64,000 bases of DNA, from the NCBI GenBank assembly GCA_965153355.1, contig OZ231126.1, positions 94,798,001-94,862,000 on the forward strand, read 5' to 3'. Positions within the stretch are counted from its first letter, which is position 1, and each line of letters opens with the position of its first letter. Position numbers and translations under genes: made by a program. The DNA comes from Flaccisagitta enflata. Its lineage: Eukaryota; Chaetognatha; Sagittoidea; Aphragmophora. Positions 50,611 to 60,389 of this stretch are shown piece after piece. The notes under the pieces were generated by a model that saw only the letters and a program-made list of their open reading frames with translations, did not search any database and had not been told where the DNA came from.

Positions 50611-51238
50611 GGGCAGCGGCCCCGAAGGGGACGAAGTCCTGTAGAACACAGGGGGACTTTCATTCGTTCGTTCGTCCGTTCGTGCGTCCCCCCCATTACC
50701 AGGCCCCTCAGGCCTAAAATCTAGCCTCTCAGGCCTCAAATTCAGCCTCTCAGGTCTCAAATCCAGCCTCTCCGGCCTCAAATCCAGCCTCTCAGGCCTC
50801 AAATCCAGCCTCTCAGGCCTCAAATCCAGCCTCTCAGGCCTCAAATCCGGCCTCTCAGGCCTCAAATCCGGCCTCTCAGGCCTCAAATTCGACCTAGCAG
50901 GCCCCAAACCTAGCCTTTCAGACCTCAAACTAGGCCTCGCAGGCCTCAAATTGAAATTCCCATGCCTCAAACCTGTCCTCTCATGCTCTCAAGCTTCCAA
51001 TTGGCATTCTCAGGCCTTACATCAGCCTTCTTGACCTCAATTTAAGCTGTTGAAGGCCTTCAGTCAACCCTCTATGTAGCATCTCATCCAGGTAAGGCAG
51101 GACGAACGAAAGTCCCCCTGTGTTCTACAGGACTTCGTCCCCTTCGGGGCCGCTGCCCTGCTTCCCCTCACTCCAACTCACAATCACTCAAAGCAGGGCT
51201 AAGGGTATCGCTGACCATATATTGCCCTTGGGTGACCT
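50611..51238. mobile_element. Family D foldback element, absent from arm 2
   Basis: GGGCAGCGGCCCCGAAGGGGACGAAGTCCTG.. is mirrored by ..CAGGACTTCGTCCCCTTCGGGGCCGCTGCC (about 60-bp inverted ends). A central 21-bp array (GGCCTCAAATCCAGCCTCTCA) lies between them, and AGCAGGGCTAAGGGTATCGCTGACC follows to the right end. The arm 2 empty site reads TTTTT then AATCACTCGC, so only a TT can be a target duplication. Confidence 0.8.
50697..50960 (+). repeat. 21-bp minisatellite inside family D
   Basis: About a dozen units of GGCCTCAAATCCAGCCTCTCA. Minus-strand reading gives LRPERLDLRPER repeats, a by-product. Confidence 0.9.
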
Positions 51239-51306
51239 GTTAATCACTCGCATGTAGCTTTGATACACTCTTGTGAGAAATCGCAACGAGGTCACGTGCC
51301 GATGTG

Positions 51307-52244
51307 CAGGCCTGAAATTAGTATTTTTTCTGAGCGTGCACGCCGGGCACGCCCCCCAAAATTTTAGCGTGCCCGACAGGAAAAGAGTGTGCCCGGTAAA
51401 ATGGGTATTTTTAACATACTTCTACTAACACATTTTTTTTCTGAAGCTTCCCAAAGAGATTGAGATAGCTACTAGTGAAATAACTAGAACGATCTTGATC
51501 TTTGGAGCGTTTTGATGCATTGTTAAAAAAAACAGGTTAGGCTAAGCTTCATTTGACTTTATCTTCGTGTGTAAAGGAAGTCATGCCTGTCCCTCAGTTG
51601 GTTGGTCGGTTGGTCTGTCAGTCAATCGCGCAAATGTCAAAACCGCGCAAAACTGCCAATCCTGGCTTTAATCTTTATTCTTGTAACCTACCCACTTTCA
51701 TTTACTTTTATTCACCTTCCTTCACTTCCATTCACCTTAATTATTTTTCATTCACTTTCTATTTTCATCCATTCATGTGAGTGTTCATTAAAAATGTTCA
51801 TTCATCAAAAACGTTCATTATTGCATTCTTAGTCAGCCAGGCATTTTTCTCAGTTAAAAAAATCTTAAAACCTATGAAGGAAAAGATAAACAAAAAGACC
51901 AATACTTGTGCCTCGCGATCTAAGAAAGTATGAATGAATGAAGGAATGAAGGAATGAAGGAATGAAGGAATGAAAGAATGAATGAATGAATGAATGAATG
52001 AATGAATGAATGAATGAATGAATGTATGAATGAGTGATGGGTTGAAGGATTTAGAGCGAGAATATGAAAGGCTGAGAACGCTCATTTTGCACCTTTTTTC
52101 CCTTTTTTTTTGAAAGCATTAGAGATCAAAAAAATGAAAGAGACACAAGAGCATGCACGCCGGGCACGCAGCTAGCAAAAGCTGAGTGCCCGACAGCAAA
52201 ACTGCGTGCACCGGGCACGCGGGCACGCTCTATTTTCAGGCCTG
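51307..52244. mobile_element. hAT-type MITE, 938 bp, absent from arm 2
   Basis: Ends CAGGCCTGAAATTAG and CTATTTTCAGGCCTG form terminal inverted repeats. An exact 8-bp duplication CCGATGTG flanks them (51,299-51,306 and 52,245-52,252), and arm 2 has the single empty site. An 8-bp target site and CAGG ends are the hAT superfamily signature. Subterminal GTGCACGCCGGGCACGC palindromes occur at both ends. It has no transposase and carries a nested A2-like element and a (GAAT)n run. Confidence 0.9.
51553..51845 (+). mobile_element. Family A2 element, degenerate, nested in the hAT MITE
   Basis: GTCAGTTGGTTGGTCGGTTGGTC, CAAAACCGCGCAAAACTGCCAATCC..TTCATT and TTAGTCAGCCAGGC match the A2 interior at 37.1-37.35 kb. 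The hairpin has decayed. Confidence 0.55.
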
Positions 52245-52295
52245 CCGATGTGCACTTTCTAGCTTTATTGTTGTTTCTATTACTAACCCCTGCAG

Positions 52296-52322
52296 ATCTT
52301 CAATTTTGAGAGACTATGATCG
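52296..52322 (+). CDS. Exon 16: 27-nt micro-exon
   Basis: ACTAACCCCTGCAG and GATCG|GTAAGG enclose 27 nt that keep the phase (SSILRDYD). Both splice sites and all 27 nt are unchanged in the mirrored copy (62,780-62,806), although the flanking DNA has diverged. Exon 15 to 16 to 17 joins without a stop. Confidence 0.6.
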
Positions 52323-53124
52323 GTAAGGTTGGCGTGAAAGACCGCTCTTCAATTTGTAATCGTAGTAATACTCGCTTTATCTATTAATTATTACTTAAAC
52401 TTCGCTCTGCGTAGATTACTTAGCAGCCAGATGGAAGGGAAATCTTGCCCCTAATTTGGATTCTAATGAATGGCAAATAGCTTTCTATGAATAGACGGGA
52501 AAATCCAGTGACTTCTAATTGTCTAATTGTCTAATTGGATCCTTCATATCAACCAATTGGCGATGGGTTGATAAGAGTTCAATCAAGGTTATGTTTAGTC
52601 TTAATTCACAATAAGTGAACTCATTTAGGGCAACATAAACATGTCACGCTTTTTCTAGCATCAAGAATACTCATTCTTACTTGGGGATGATGCGATAAAA
52701 AGTATGTTGGAAATTTTCTTTGTCTCATTGCCTTCTGCTTACTGTCCAAACAAAGATGTAACTTCTCTGTAAAAAAATTCAATATACTGAACATATTTTC
52801 AACGCCTGAAATGAGTAAACTTACTGTGCATAAAGCATTGAATGGCCATCACAAGGGATAACTTTCTAAAAATGATCAATGGCATTATGGCACAATGCGC
52901 GGAAAATGATGAAATACGCAAATGGAGATTCAAAGATAATCATGTTCATTACTCGTTCTAATCCTAATTTTTGGCATTTTATCAAAGATTATGGAACGAT
53001 ACTGTAATAAAGCAAACAAGTTTTTGATAAACGTCACAAGATTCAATTAAAAAAAAGAAAGCGAAAAAGAGAGAGAGAGAGATAGAGAGAACTAATGTTG
53101 GAACTCTAACCCTCTCATATCCAG

Positions 53125-53190
53125 CTGCGCGCATCCGGTATGCTTGATTCTATGCCAAAATGTACCAGCCCGCAGATGATAGATCCGCCG
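53125..53190 (+). CDS. Candidate optional exon, split by a SINE in arm 1
   Basis: CTCTCATATCCAG precedes an open frame LRASGMLDSMPKCTSPQM.. that in arm 2 continues uninterrupted to about 43 codons. It does not fit the phase of exon 16 or 17, so if spliced in it would cause a frameshift. It may be a poison exon, part of another transcript, or chance. In arm 1 the SINE at 53,200 interrupts it. Confidence 0.3.
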
Positions 53191-53199
53191 TCCATCGCG

Positions 53200-53499
53200 T
53201 TGTTGTTGTTGTGGCCCAGGGAATCGCTGGGGTGTATATTGAGCGCGGTTTTAAGGCCTCCAATGAAGGCCAATTGACCCACCTCATGGGCGGCGCCACC
53301 GGGTCTTTTTGTGCCAGATTCCAAATCATGATGTCCTATGGCCTACCCTCCCCACTAGCTAGCTATTACCCATCACTGATCCCCAACCGATGAGCGAATC
53401 TTTCAACCTTCGCCGAAAAGACTCCCTCACTTCGGGAATCGAACCCGTGACCCAGAGGATCACGAGCCTGCGTGCTACCACTGAGCTAACTCCCCCCCC
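53200..53499 (-). mobile_element. tRNA-derived SINE, absent from arm 2
   Basis: Reverse orientation. Its B-box-bearing head (GAACCCGTGACCCAGAGGATCACG.., complement of GGTTCGATTCCC) and A box (TGAGCTAACTCC, complement) are at the right, ending in a poly-C. A short (GTT)4 tail is at the left. The duplication CCATCGCG flanks it (53,192-53,199 and 53,500-53,507). It is the same head as the SINE at 44,856, but with a different body. Confidence 0.9.
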
Positions 53500-53735
53500 C
53501 CATCGCGTCGAACACGCTAGCGATTCTTAATTTCTGTGTATTCCGTGGCCTGATTTTGCGGCGCGATTCATTCAACATTTTGTAAATTGGCTGCCCTACT
53601 CCCTCCCTCAACTTTAGCCATAACTAAACTACTGAAGCAGGGCAGGGGTACCGCTGACCATCGCTTGCGTTTGCGACTATTCCTGTTTGAATTGTTGGTA
53701 CTGAATGTTCAAAATCGTTTTTTTTTCCTTCTGAG

Positions 53736-53786
53736 GATGGAAATTGATCCTGACAAAATGATGGCGTACTACGACCAATGGCAAAG
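53736..53786 (+). CDS. Exon 17: short exon
   Basis: TTTTTTTTCCTTCTGAG and CAAAG|GTAACA bound 51 nt: one base completing the codon from exon 16, then 16 codons plus two bases. Peptide MEIDPDKMMAYYDQWQ. The mirrored copy (61,587-61,637) is intact. The Met at the start is internal, not initiating. Confidence 0.65.
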
Positions 53787-54104
53787 GTAACAAATATTGT
53801 TTTGGCTAGAGGCTTTAAAGTTTGTATGCTTTGCTCTTGAGCACATGAGGCGAATTAAAGAGATTTAATGTGTCCATTTGAGAACTGCACCCATATCGTT
53901 TCGACTCATGACTCATGAGTAGAGTTTACATTTCTGCATATGCTTCCGGTACCTAATTGCAGATGTAGCAATTGAAACTAAAAAACGTGTTTAGCATCAA
54001 AATGAGTCATGAGTTAAAAGTTGTCCAATAACTGTTTGAATGAGGCCCAAACGCAAAAGAACACCGCGATGCCTGAAGGGCTGAACTGAGATATGTTTAT
54101 TTAT

Positions 54105-55740
54105 CTGTTGTTTGAAAATGAAATACAGCACTGCCGCTGGAGGGACTCATGTCAGTACTGAACTGAGATATATGTTTATTTATCTGTTGTTTGAAAATGA
54201 AATACAGCATTGCCGCTGGAGGGACTCATGTCAGTACTGAACTGAGATATATGTTTATTTATCTATTGTTTGAAAATGAAATACAGCACTGCCGCTGGAG
54301 GGACTCATGTCAGTACGGAGCTGAGATATATGTTTATTTATCTGTTGTTTGAAAATGAAATACAGCACTGCCGCTGGAGGGACTCATGTCAGTACTGAAC
54401 TGAGATATATGTTTATCTGTTGTTTGAAAATGAAATACAGTACTGCCGCTGGAGGGACTCATGTCAGTACTGAACTGAAATATATGTTTATTTATCTTTT
54501 GTTTGAAAATGAAATACAGCACTGCCGCTGGAGGGACTCATGTCAGTACTGAACTGAGATATATGTTTATTTATCTTTTGTTTGAAAATGAAATACAGCA
54601 CTGCCGCTGGAGGGATTCATGTCAGTACTGAACTGAGATATATGTTTATTTATCTGTTGTTTGAAAATGAAATACAGCACTGCCGCTGGAGGGACTCATG
54701 TCAGTACTGAACTGAGATACATGTTTATTTATCTTTTGTTTGAAAATGAAATACAGCACCGCCGCTGGAGGGACTCATGTCAGTACTGAACTGAGATATA
54801 TGTTTATTTATCTTTTGTTTGAAAATGAAATACAGCACTGCCGCTGGAGGGACTCATGTCAGTACTGAACTGAGATATATGTTTATTTATCTTTTGTTTG
54901 AAAATGAAATACAGCACTGCCGCTGGAGGGACTCATGTCAGTAATGAACTGAGATATATGTTTATTTATCTTTTGTTTGAAAATGAAATACAGCACTGCC
55001 GCTGGAGGGACTCATGTCAGTACTGAACTGAAATATATGTTTATTTATCTTTTGTTTGAAAATGAAATACAGCACTGCCGCTGGCGGGACTCATGTCAAT
55101 ACTGAACTGAGATATATGTTTATTTATATTTTGTTTGAAAATGAAATACAGCACTGCCGCTGGAGGGACTCATGTCAGTACTGAACTGAGATATAAGTTT
55201 ATTTATCTTTTGTTTGAAAATGAAATACAGCACTGCCGCTGGAGGGACTCATGTCAGTACTGAACTGAAATATATGTTTATTTATCTTTTGTTTGAAAAT
55301 GAAATACAGCACTGCCGCTGGCGGGACTCATGTCAATACTGAACTGAGATATATGTTTATTTATATTTTGTTTGAAAATGAAATACAGCACTGCCGCTGG
55401 AGGGACTCATGTCAGTACTGAACTGAGATATATGTTTATTTATCTTTTGTTTGAAAATGAAATACAGCACTGCCGCTGGAGGGACTCATGTCAGTACTTA
55501 ACTAAGATGTATGTTTATTTATCTTTTGTTTGAAAATGAAATAAAGCACTGCCGCTGGCGGGACTCATGTCAGTACTGAACTGAGATATATGTTTATTTA
55601 TCTTTTGTTTGAAAATGAAATACAGCACTGCCGCTGGAGGGACTCATGTCAGTACTGAACTGAGATGTATGTTTATTTATCTTTTGTTTGAAAATGAAAC
55701 ACAGCACTGCCGCTGGAGGGACTCATGTCAGTACTCTGAC
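54105..55740 (+). repeat. Splice-acceptor array: exon 18 start plus acceptor, 21 copies
   Basis: A 79-bp unit holds TTTATTTATCTTTTGTTTGAAAATGAAATACAG (acceptor) plus the first 31 or so bases of exon 18 (CACTGCCGCTGGAGGGACTCATGTCAGTACT) and about 15 bp of linker. Twenty-one copies run head to tail, remarkably uniform. Only the last (acceptor at 55,704) continues into the rest of exon 18. The penultimate-but-one copy has a damaged acceptor (ATAAAG). Because 79 is not a multiple of three, retaining one unit shifts the frame. Confidence 0.95.
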
Positions 55741-55808
55741 GGCGACGGGAAAAAGTGCGGATTCCATGGGAGGCCCCAACTCGGCACATCTCACCGGAGG
55801 CGACAGAG
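55705..55808 (+). CDS. Exon 18: Gly/Ser/Thr linker
   Basis: Acceptor GAAACACAG (last copy of the array) and donor AGAG|GTATGT bound 104 nt, taking one base to finish Ser, then 34 codons plus one base. Peptide: TAAGGTHVSTLTATGKSADS then MGGPNSAHLTGGDR. Low-complexity and probably disordered. Confidence 0.75.
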
Positions 55809-55811
55809 GTA

Positions 55812-55821
55812 TGTTGTTGTT

Positions 55822-55896
<75 letters not shown>

Positions 55897-55918
55897 ATTG
55901 TTGTTGTTGTTATCGATG
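55812..55918 (+). repeat. (GTC)n(GTT)n directly after the exon 18 donor
   Basis: Starts 4 bp past the donor: GTTGTTGTTGTC, then a GTC run, then GTT. Confidence 0.95.
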
Positions 55919-56019
55919 TTGTATTTGTAGTTTTTGTCGCGGTTAACGCCCGGCCGACCCTTTATATACTGTCTTTGCCATTAATCTCTCCTTCAATGTC
56001 CCTCCGTCGATGGTGCCCG

Positions 56020-56262
56020 TCCATTTATCTGTCCTCCCGTATGTCCGCCCGTACATCCATCTGTCTGTCCTTCCATCCAGCTATCTGTAGATCCATCCGT
56101 CCATTCGTCCAACCGTATGTCCGTCTGTCTGTCTGTCTGTCCGTAAATCTATCTTTATGTCTGCCGTCCATCCATCCATCCTTTCCTCCGTTTGTCCATC
56201 CATCCAACCATAAATCCATCCATCCATCTATCCATAAATCCATCCATCCATCCATCTGTCCA
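56020..56262 (+). repeat. (CCAT)n/(GTCC)n before the exon 19 acceptor
   Basis: Degenerate ATCCATCC, GTCTGTCC and TCCGTCC units reaching to within 10 bp of the acceptor. Confidence 0.9.
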
Positions 56263-56269
56263 TTTTCAG

Positions 56270-56426
56270 GTGGATTTTCCTTCGGTCGGGCCTTCGGTTC
56301 GTCTTTCCTTCCTTTGATGCCGACTTCACGACTTCCGGCAGCGGGGGCCGATTTGAGGATCGCCGAAGAAGAAACTTCCGCCTCAGAAAGTCGACTCTCA
56401 GAAACGGAATCCGTGCAATCCAAAAA
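56270..56426 (+). CDS. Exon 19: Phe/Gly then acidic Ser-rich
   Basis: CTGTCCATTTTCAG and AAAAA|GTGAGG bound 157 nt, phase 1 in and 2 out. Peptide: [20 protein letters not shown], then an acidic [20 protein letters not shown]. Read through the donor, the frame ends at once in TGA. Confidence 0.8.
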
Positions 56427-56560
56427 GTGAGGACTAGAAAGAGGGCCAGGGAGACAGACGGACGAGTAAACAGACGGACCGACAGACAGACAGACCGGCA
56501 GAATCCTTAGTAAGGATTCCTTACGATCCGAAAAGTAAGGACTCGAAAAGGGGAATGACG
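56400..56560 (+). repeat. Two-copy duplication of the exon 19 donor region
   Basis: GGAATCCGTGCAATCCAAAAAGTGAGGACTAGAAAGAGGG (about 56,406-56,445) is followed 100 bp later by GGATTCCTTACGATCCGAAAAGTAAGGACTCGAAAAGGGG (about 56,514-56,553). Both carry a donor (GTGAGG, GTAAGG) and both are followed by GACAGACGGA. Confidence 0.7.
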
Positions 56561-56707
56561 GACAGACGGAGAAAAAGCATGATTGATAGTTATACAATGG
56601 ACTTACTAATACGGAGACAGTCAGACAAACAGATTGACAGTGACTGAGAGTGAGACAAACAGAAAGTTAGATAGACAAGCATTGAGGTCAGAAATGAGGC
56701 GTAACGA

Positions 56708-56931
56708 AACAAGGCCGGATACACGGCTACCCCAGTCGCGTGCGGGTGGGCAGGGGCCATAATTAAGGTCAGTGGAGTCTTTGGGCAGGAGCAGTAAGGC
56801 CAAAACCCCCATTAACGCCGAAAAAGTAAAGTGTGACGGACGGACGGACGGACGGACGGATGGACGGACGGACGGACCGACAGACGGACCGACAAAGCGG
56901 GGTGAAGAGTCGCGTATCACGCGACTAAAAA
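56708..56931 (-). mobile_element. Family A element k in intron 19
   Basis: AACAAGGCCGGATACACGGCTACC, AGTCGCGTGCGGGTGGGCAGGGGCC, CTTTGGGCAGGAGCAGT, a (GGAC)n array and AGAGTCGCGTATCACGCGACTAAAAAT. It is close to the arm-2-specific element at 63,033 in reverse. Confidence 0.8.
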
Positions 56932-57031
56932 TGAAAGTTGGCAGAAAGGCAGAAAGGCAAAACGGCAAAATCATGAATGACAGCAATAACAAGGATTTAT
57001 TAAAACAAAATGAATTTTGATATTTTTGCAG

Positions 57032-57117
57032 GCGCCCTTTGTTGATTCGTTTGGGCGAAACTCATCAGAGCCAATGTCACGCTCATCGAGAAACCACCTT
57101 TCATAATGCCAAGGAAG
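57032..57117 (+). CDS. Exon 20: last exon seen, heads the 13-copy array
   Basis: TATTTTTGCAG and GAAG|GTAGGA bound 86 nt: one base, 28 codons, one base. Peptide: RPLLIRLGETHQSQCHAHRE then TTFHNAKE. Its last 45 or so bases and the donor are repeated at least 12 more times. The next exon would lie past the assembly gap and was not found, so the C-terminus is unknown. Confidence 0.85.
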
Positions 57118-57311
57118 GTAGGAGAAAAAGAAAGAATAAGAAAGAAAAAAAAGAAGAAAAAAAAGAAAAAAAAAAAAGAAAAAGAAAAAAAAAAGAAAAA
57201 AAAAGAAAAAAAAGGAAAAAGCCTATGTCACGCTCATCGAGAAACCACCTTTCATAATGCCAAGGAAGGTAGGAGAAAAAGGAAGAATAAGAAAGAAAAA
57301 AAAGAAAAAAA

Positions 57312-57349
<38 letters not shown>

Positions 57350-57501
57350 AAAAAAAAAAAAAAAGAAAAAAAAGGAAAATGCCTATGTCACGCTCATCGA
57401 GAGACCACCTTTCATAATGCCAAGGAAGGTAGGAGAAAAAGAAAGAATAAGAAAGAAAAAAAGAAGAAAAAAGAAAAAAAAAAAAAAAAGAAAAGAAAAA
57501 G

Positions 57502-57533
<32 letters not shown>

Positions 57534-58006
57534 AAAAGGCAAAAAGAAAATGCCATTTCACGTTCATCGAGAACCACATAATGCCAAGGAAGGTAGGAGA
57601 AAAAGAAAGAATAAGAAAGGAAAAAAAGAAGAAAAAAAAAAAAGAAAAAAAGAAAAAAAAAGAAAAAAAAAAAAAAAAAGGAAAATGCCAATGTCACGCT
57701 CATCGAGAAACCACCTTTCATAATGCCAAGGAAGGTAGGAGAAAAAGAAAGAAAAAGAAAGAAAGAAAGAAAAAAAGAAAAGAAAAGAAAAAAAGAAGAA
57801 AAAAAAAAGGAAAAGATGAAAAAAAAAGAAAAAGAAAAGAAAAAAAAGGAAAATGCCAATGTCACGCTCATCGAGAAACCACCTTTCATAATGCCAAGGA
57901 AGGTAGGAGAAAAAGAAAGAAAAAGAAAGAGAAAAAGAAAAAAAGAAAAAAAAGACAAGAAAAAAAAGAAAAGAAAAAAAAGAAAAAAAAAAAAAAAAGA
58001 AAAAAA

Positions 58007-58037
<31 letters not shown>

Positions 58038-58183
58038 GAAAAAAAGAAAAAAAGAAAAAAGGGAAAATGCCAATGTCACGCTCATCGAGAAACCACCTTT
58101 CATAATGCCAGGGAAGGTAGGGGAAAAATAAGGAATAAGAAAGAAAAAAAAGAAGAAAAAAGAAAAAAAAAAAAAAAGAAAAA

Positions 58184-58214
<31 letters not shown>

Positions 58215-58596
58215 ACAAAAGAAGAAAACAAGGCCGGATACATGGCCACCAGTTGTGGACGGTCAGGTAGAGCGAAATGTGCGTTACTCGACTGCGGCTC
58301 ACCGACGATCTAATGACCGACTGACTGATCAGACTTGACAAAGCCTTCTTATAAAGGTATCCGCAACTAAAGGAAATGCCACATCACGCTCATCGAGAAA
58401 CCACCTTTCATAATGCCAGGGAAGGTAGGAGAAAAATAAGGCCCAAAAAGCGAAAAAAGAAGAAAAAGAAAAAAAGAAAGAAAAGAAAAAAAAAAAGAAA
58501 AAAAGGAAAATGCCAATGTCACGCTCATCGAGAAACCACCTTTCATAATGCCAAGGAAGGTAGGAGAAAAAGAAAGAATAAGAAAGAAAAAAAAAG

Positions 58597-58645
<49 letters not shown>

Positions 58646-58729
58646 AAAAAAAATGCCAATGTCACGCTCACCGAGAAACCACCTTTCATAATGCCAAGGA
58701 AGGTAGGAGAAAAAGAAAGAATAAGAAAG

Positions 58730-58827
<98 letters not shown>

Positions 58828-59335
58828 AAAATGCCAATGTCACGCTCATCGAGAAACCACCTTTCATAATGCCAAGGAAGGTAGGAGAAAAAGAAAGAAT
58901 AAGAAAGGAAAAAAAGAAGAAAAAAGAAAAAGAAAAAGGAAAAAAAAAAAGATAAAAAAAGAAAAAAAAAAAAGAAAAAAAGGAAAATGCCAATGTCACG
59001 CTCACCGAGAAACCACCTTTCATAATGCCAAGGAAGGTAGGAGAGAAAAGAAAGAAAAAGAAAAAGAAAGAAAGAAAGAAAAAAAGAAAAGAAAAGAAAA
59101 AAAGAAGAAAAAAAAAAGGAAAAGATGAAAAAAAGGAAAAGAAAAGAAAAAAAAAGAAAAAGAAAAGAAAAAAAAGGAAAATGCCAATGTCACGCTCATC
59201 GAGAAACCACCTTTCATAATGCCAAGGAAGGTAGGAGAAAAATAAGGAATAAGAAAGAAAAAAAAGAAGAAAAAAGAGAAAAAAAAAAGACAAGAAAAAA
59301 AAGAAAAGAAAAAAAGAAAAAGAAAAAGGTGCTAC
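57060..59335 (+). repeat. Splice-donor array III: exon 20 end plus donor, 13 copies
   Basis: The unit GCCAATGTCACGCTCATCGAGAAACCACCTTTCATAATGCCAAGGAAG|GTAGGAGAAAAAG plus an A/AAAG-rich linker repeats with spacings of about 130-310 bp. Donors are near 57,118, 57,268, 57,429, 57,592, 57,735, 57,902, 58,117, 58,425, 58,559, 58,702, 58,881, 59,038 and 59,230. Copy 4 is internally shortened. A family A element interrupts between copies 7 and 8. The array reaches the N run, so its true length is unknown. Confidence 0.95.
58228..58373 (-). mobile_element. Family A element l inserted in donor array III
   Basis: AACAAGGCCGGATACATGGCC, GTTGTGGACGGTCAGGTAGAGC, GACCGACTGACTG, and CTTATAAAGGTATCCGCAACTAAA. 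It postdates the array expansion. Confidence 0.75.
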
Positions 59336-59345
59336 NNNNNNNNNN
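59336..59345. other. Assembly gap (10 N)
   Basis: Ten Ns within the A-rich donor array III. Sequence order and orientation beyond this point depend on scaffolding. Confidence 1.
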
Positions 59346-59985
59346 CCTCATCATAACCAGAATTTTCTGACTGCATTATGCAACTTAGGTCTCAATGGAA
59401 TTTTCTAAAAAAACAGATGATGAATGATTTTTGATAAAAGAAAAATGGTAAAAATTTTATAATTAATTCATCCATATTAGGTAAACAAGGTGAAAAGAAA
59501 TTCCCAACTTTTGCTATGTGAAGCACCCAAACAGTCCGCGACTGTATTGCCATGTATCAAGCCTTGTTATGGTTAGAGCAAATTAAGCATTTTGACAGGA
59601 TACAGGAGACTTACGGAGCAAAATGCGGTACTACCCGACTAAAAAAAAAAGCCGCACCCTATTTTGAGTTAATGTATAAGAAAAAAGATGGCTGAAAATT
59701 TTTACATTAAAATTGATTAATTTTGAATTTTTTAAATTCTAGACGTCCTGGTCTGTATCTTCCCAAAGCGGTTTAGGAGCTAGAGCTCTGCAAAGAAAAG
59801 CACTATTTTGGTAAAATGCACTTTTTCATAGGGATTGCGAAACTGAAATAGCAACATTTCACTCAAACTAATGCCATTTCTAAGCGAAAAGATAGAAATA
59901 CGGATTGGCGCCATTATGAAGATCTTTCAGAGCATACAATGATCTAAAATTGATTAGTTTTAAATTTAGTATGACAATTTGTCAT

Positions 59986-60368
59986 TTAAAAGTGCGGCTT
60001 TTTTATTGAGTCGAGTAGTATATCAGACCGCTTTGGCGCAAATTCCTGACCTTGTGTGACGGCAGTTCCATCGTAAATGATCAAATTAAGCCAACCGTTC
60101 CAAACGACGCAGTCGCAATCCGCCATCGTGGCTCTCCACATTCTCCTTGGACTTACAATGGTGATAGAGTTGGGGGTTTTGCCGGTATATTGTTTAACCC
60201 GACTCCAGATCGCGTCCAACGTTTTCGTTTTCACTTCGTGGTTGCTCTTTGGTTTCGTCTTTTCATGGGCTTCCACGACTGCCTTTATAGCACCTTCTCT
60301 CGGATAACCGAATTCTTGTCTCCAGTTGTACCGGAGCCAGCCAGGCCGACATCTCGGCAAATTGCTAG
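59986..60368 (-). CDS. Unrecognised minus-strand terminal exon
   Basis: Reading the minus strand, acceptor TTCTTCACGCAG at 60,371-60,369 opens a frame (two bases, then SNLPRCRPGWLRYNWRQEFG..) of about 127 codons to a stop at 59,986. Mixed composition with Trp/Tyr-rich hydrophobic runs (CVVWNGWLNLIIYDGTAV) suggests a genuine globular protein end. I recognise no domain. It might be the last exon of the same gene as the cysteine-rich ORF upstream, or a transposon fragment. Confidence 0.35.
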
Positions 60369-60389
60369 CTGCGTGAAGAAAAACAAGAA

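Larger units (their letters stand above)
49735..53895 (+). repeat. Inverted duplication, arm 1
   Basis: This stretch, holding exons 15-17, is repeated in reverse complement at 61,482-64,000 and beyond the window end. Homology stops at ACTGCACCCATAT (about 53,893). Arm 1 carries three insertions absent from arm 2: 50,611-51,238, 51,307-52,244 and 53,200-53,499. It also lacks about 38 bp near 53,555. Confidence 0.9.

Noticed and set aside
57257-59370. Lys-rich and Phe-rich ORFs over donor array III
   Set aside because: A- and AAAG-rich linkers give open Lys/Glu or Phe/Ser frames on both strands; the only real coding part is the first 86 nt.
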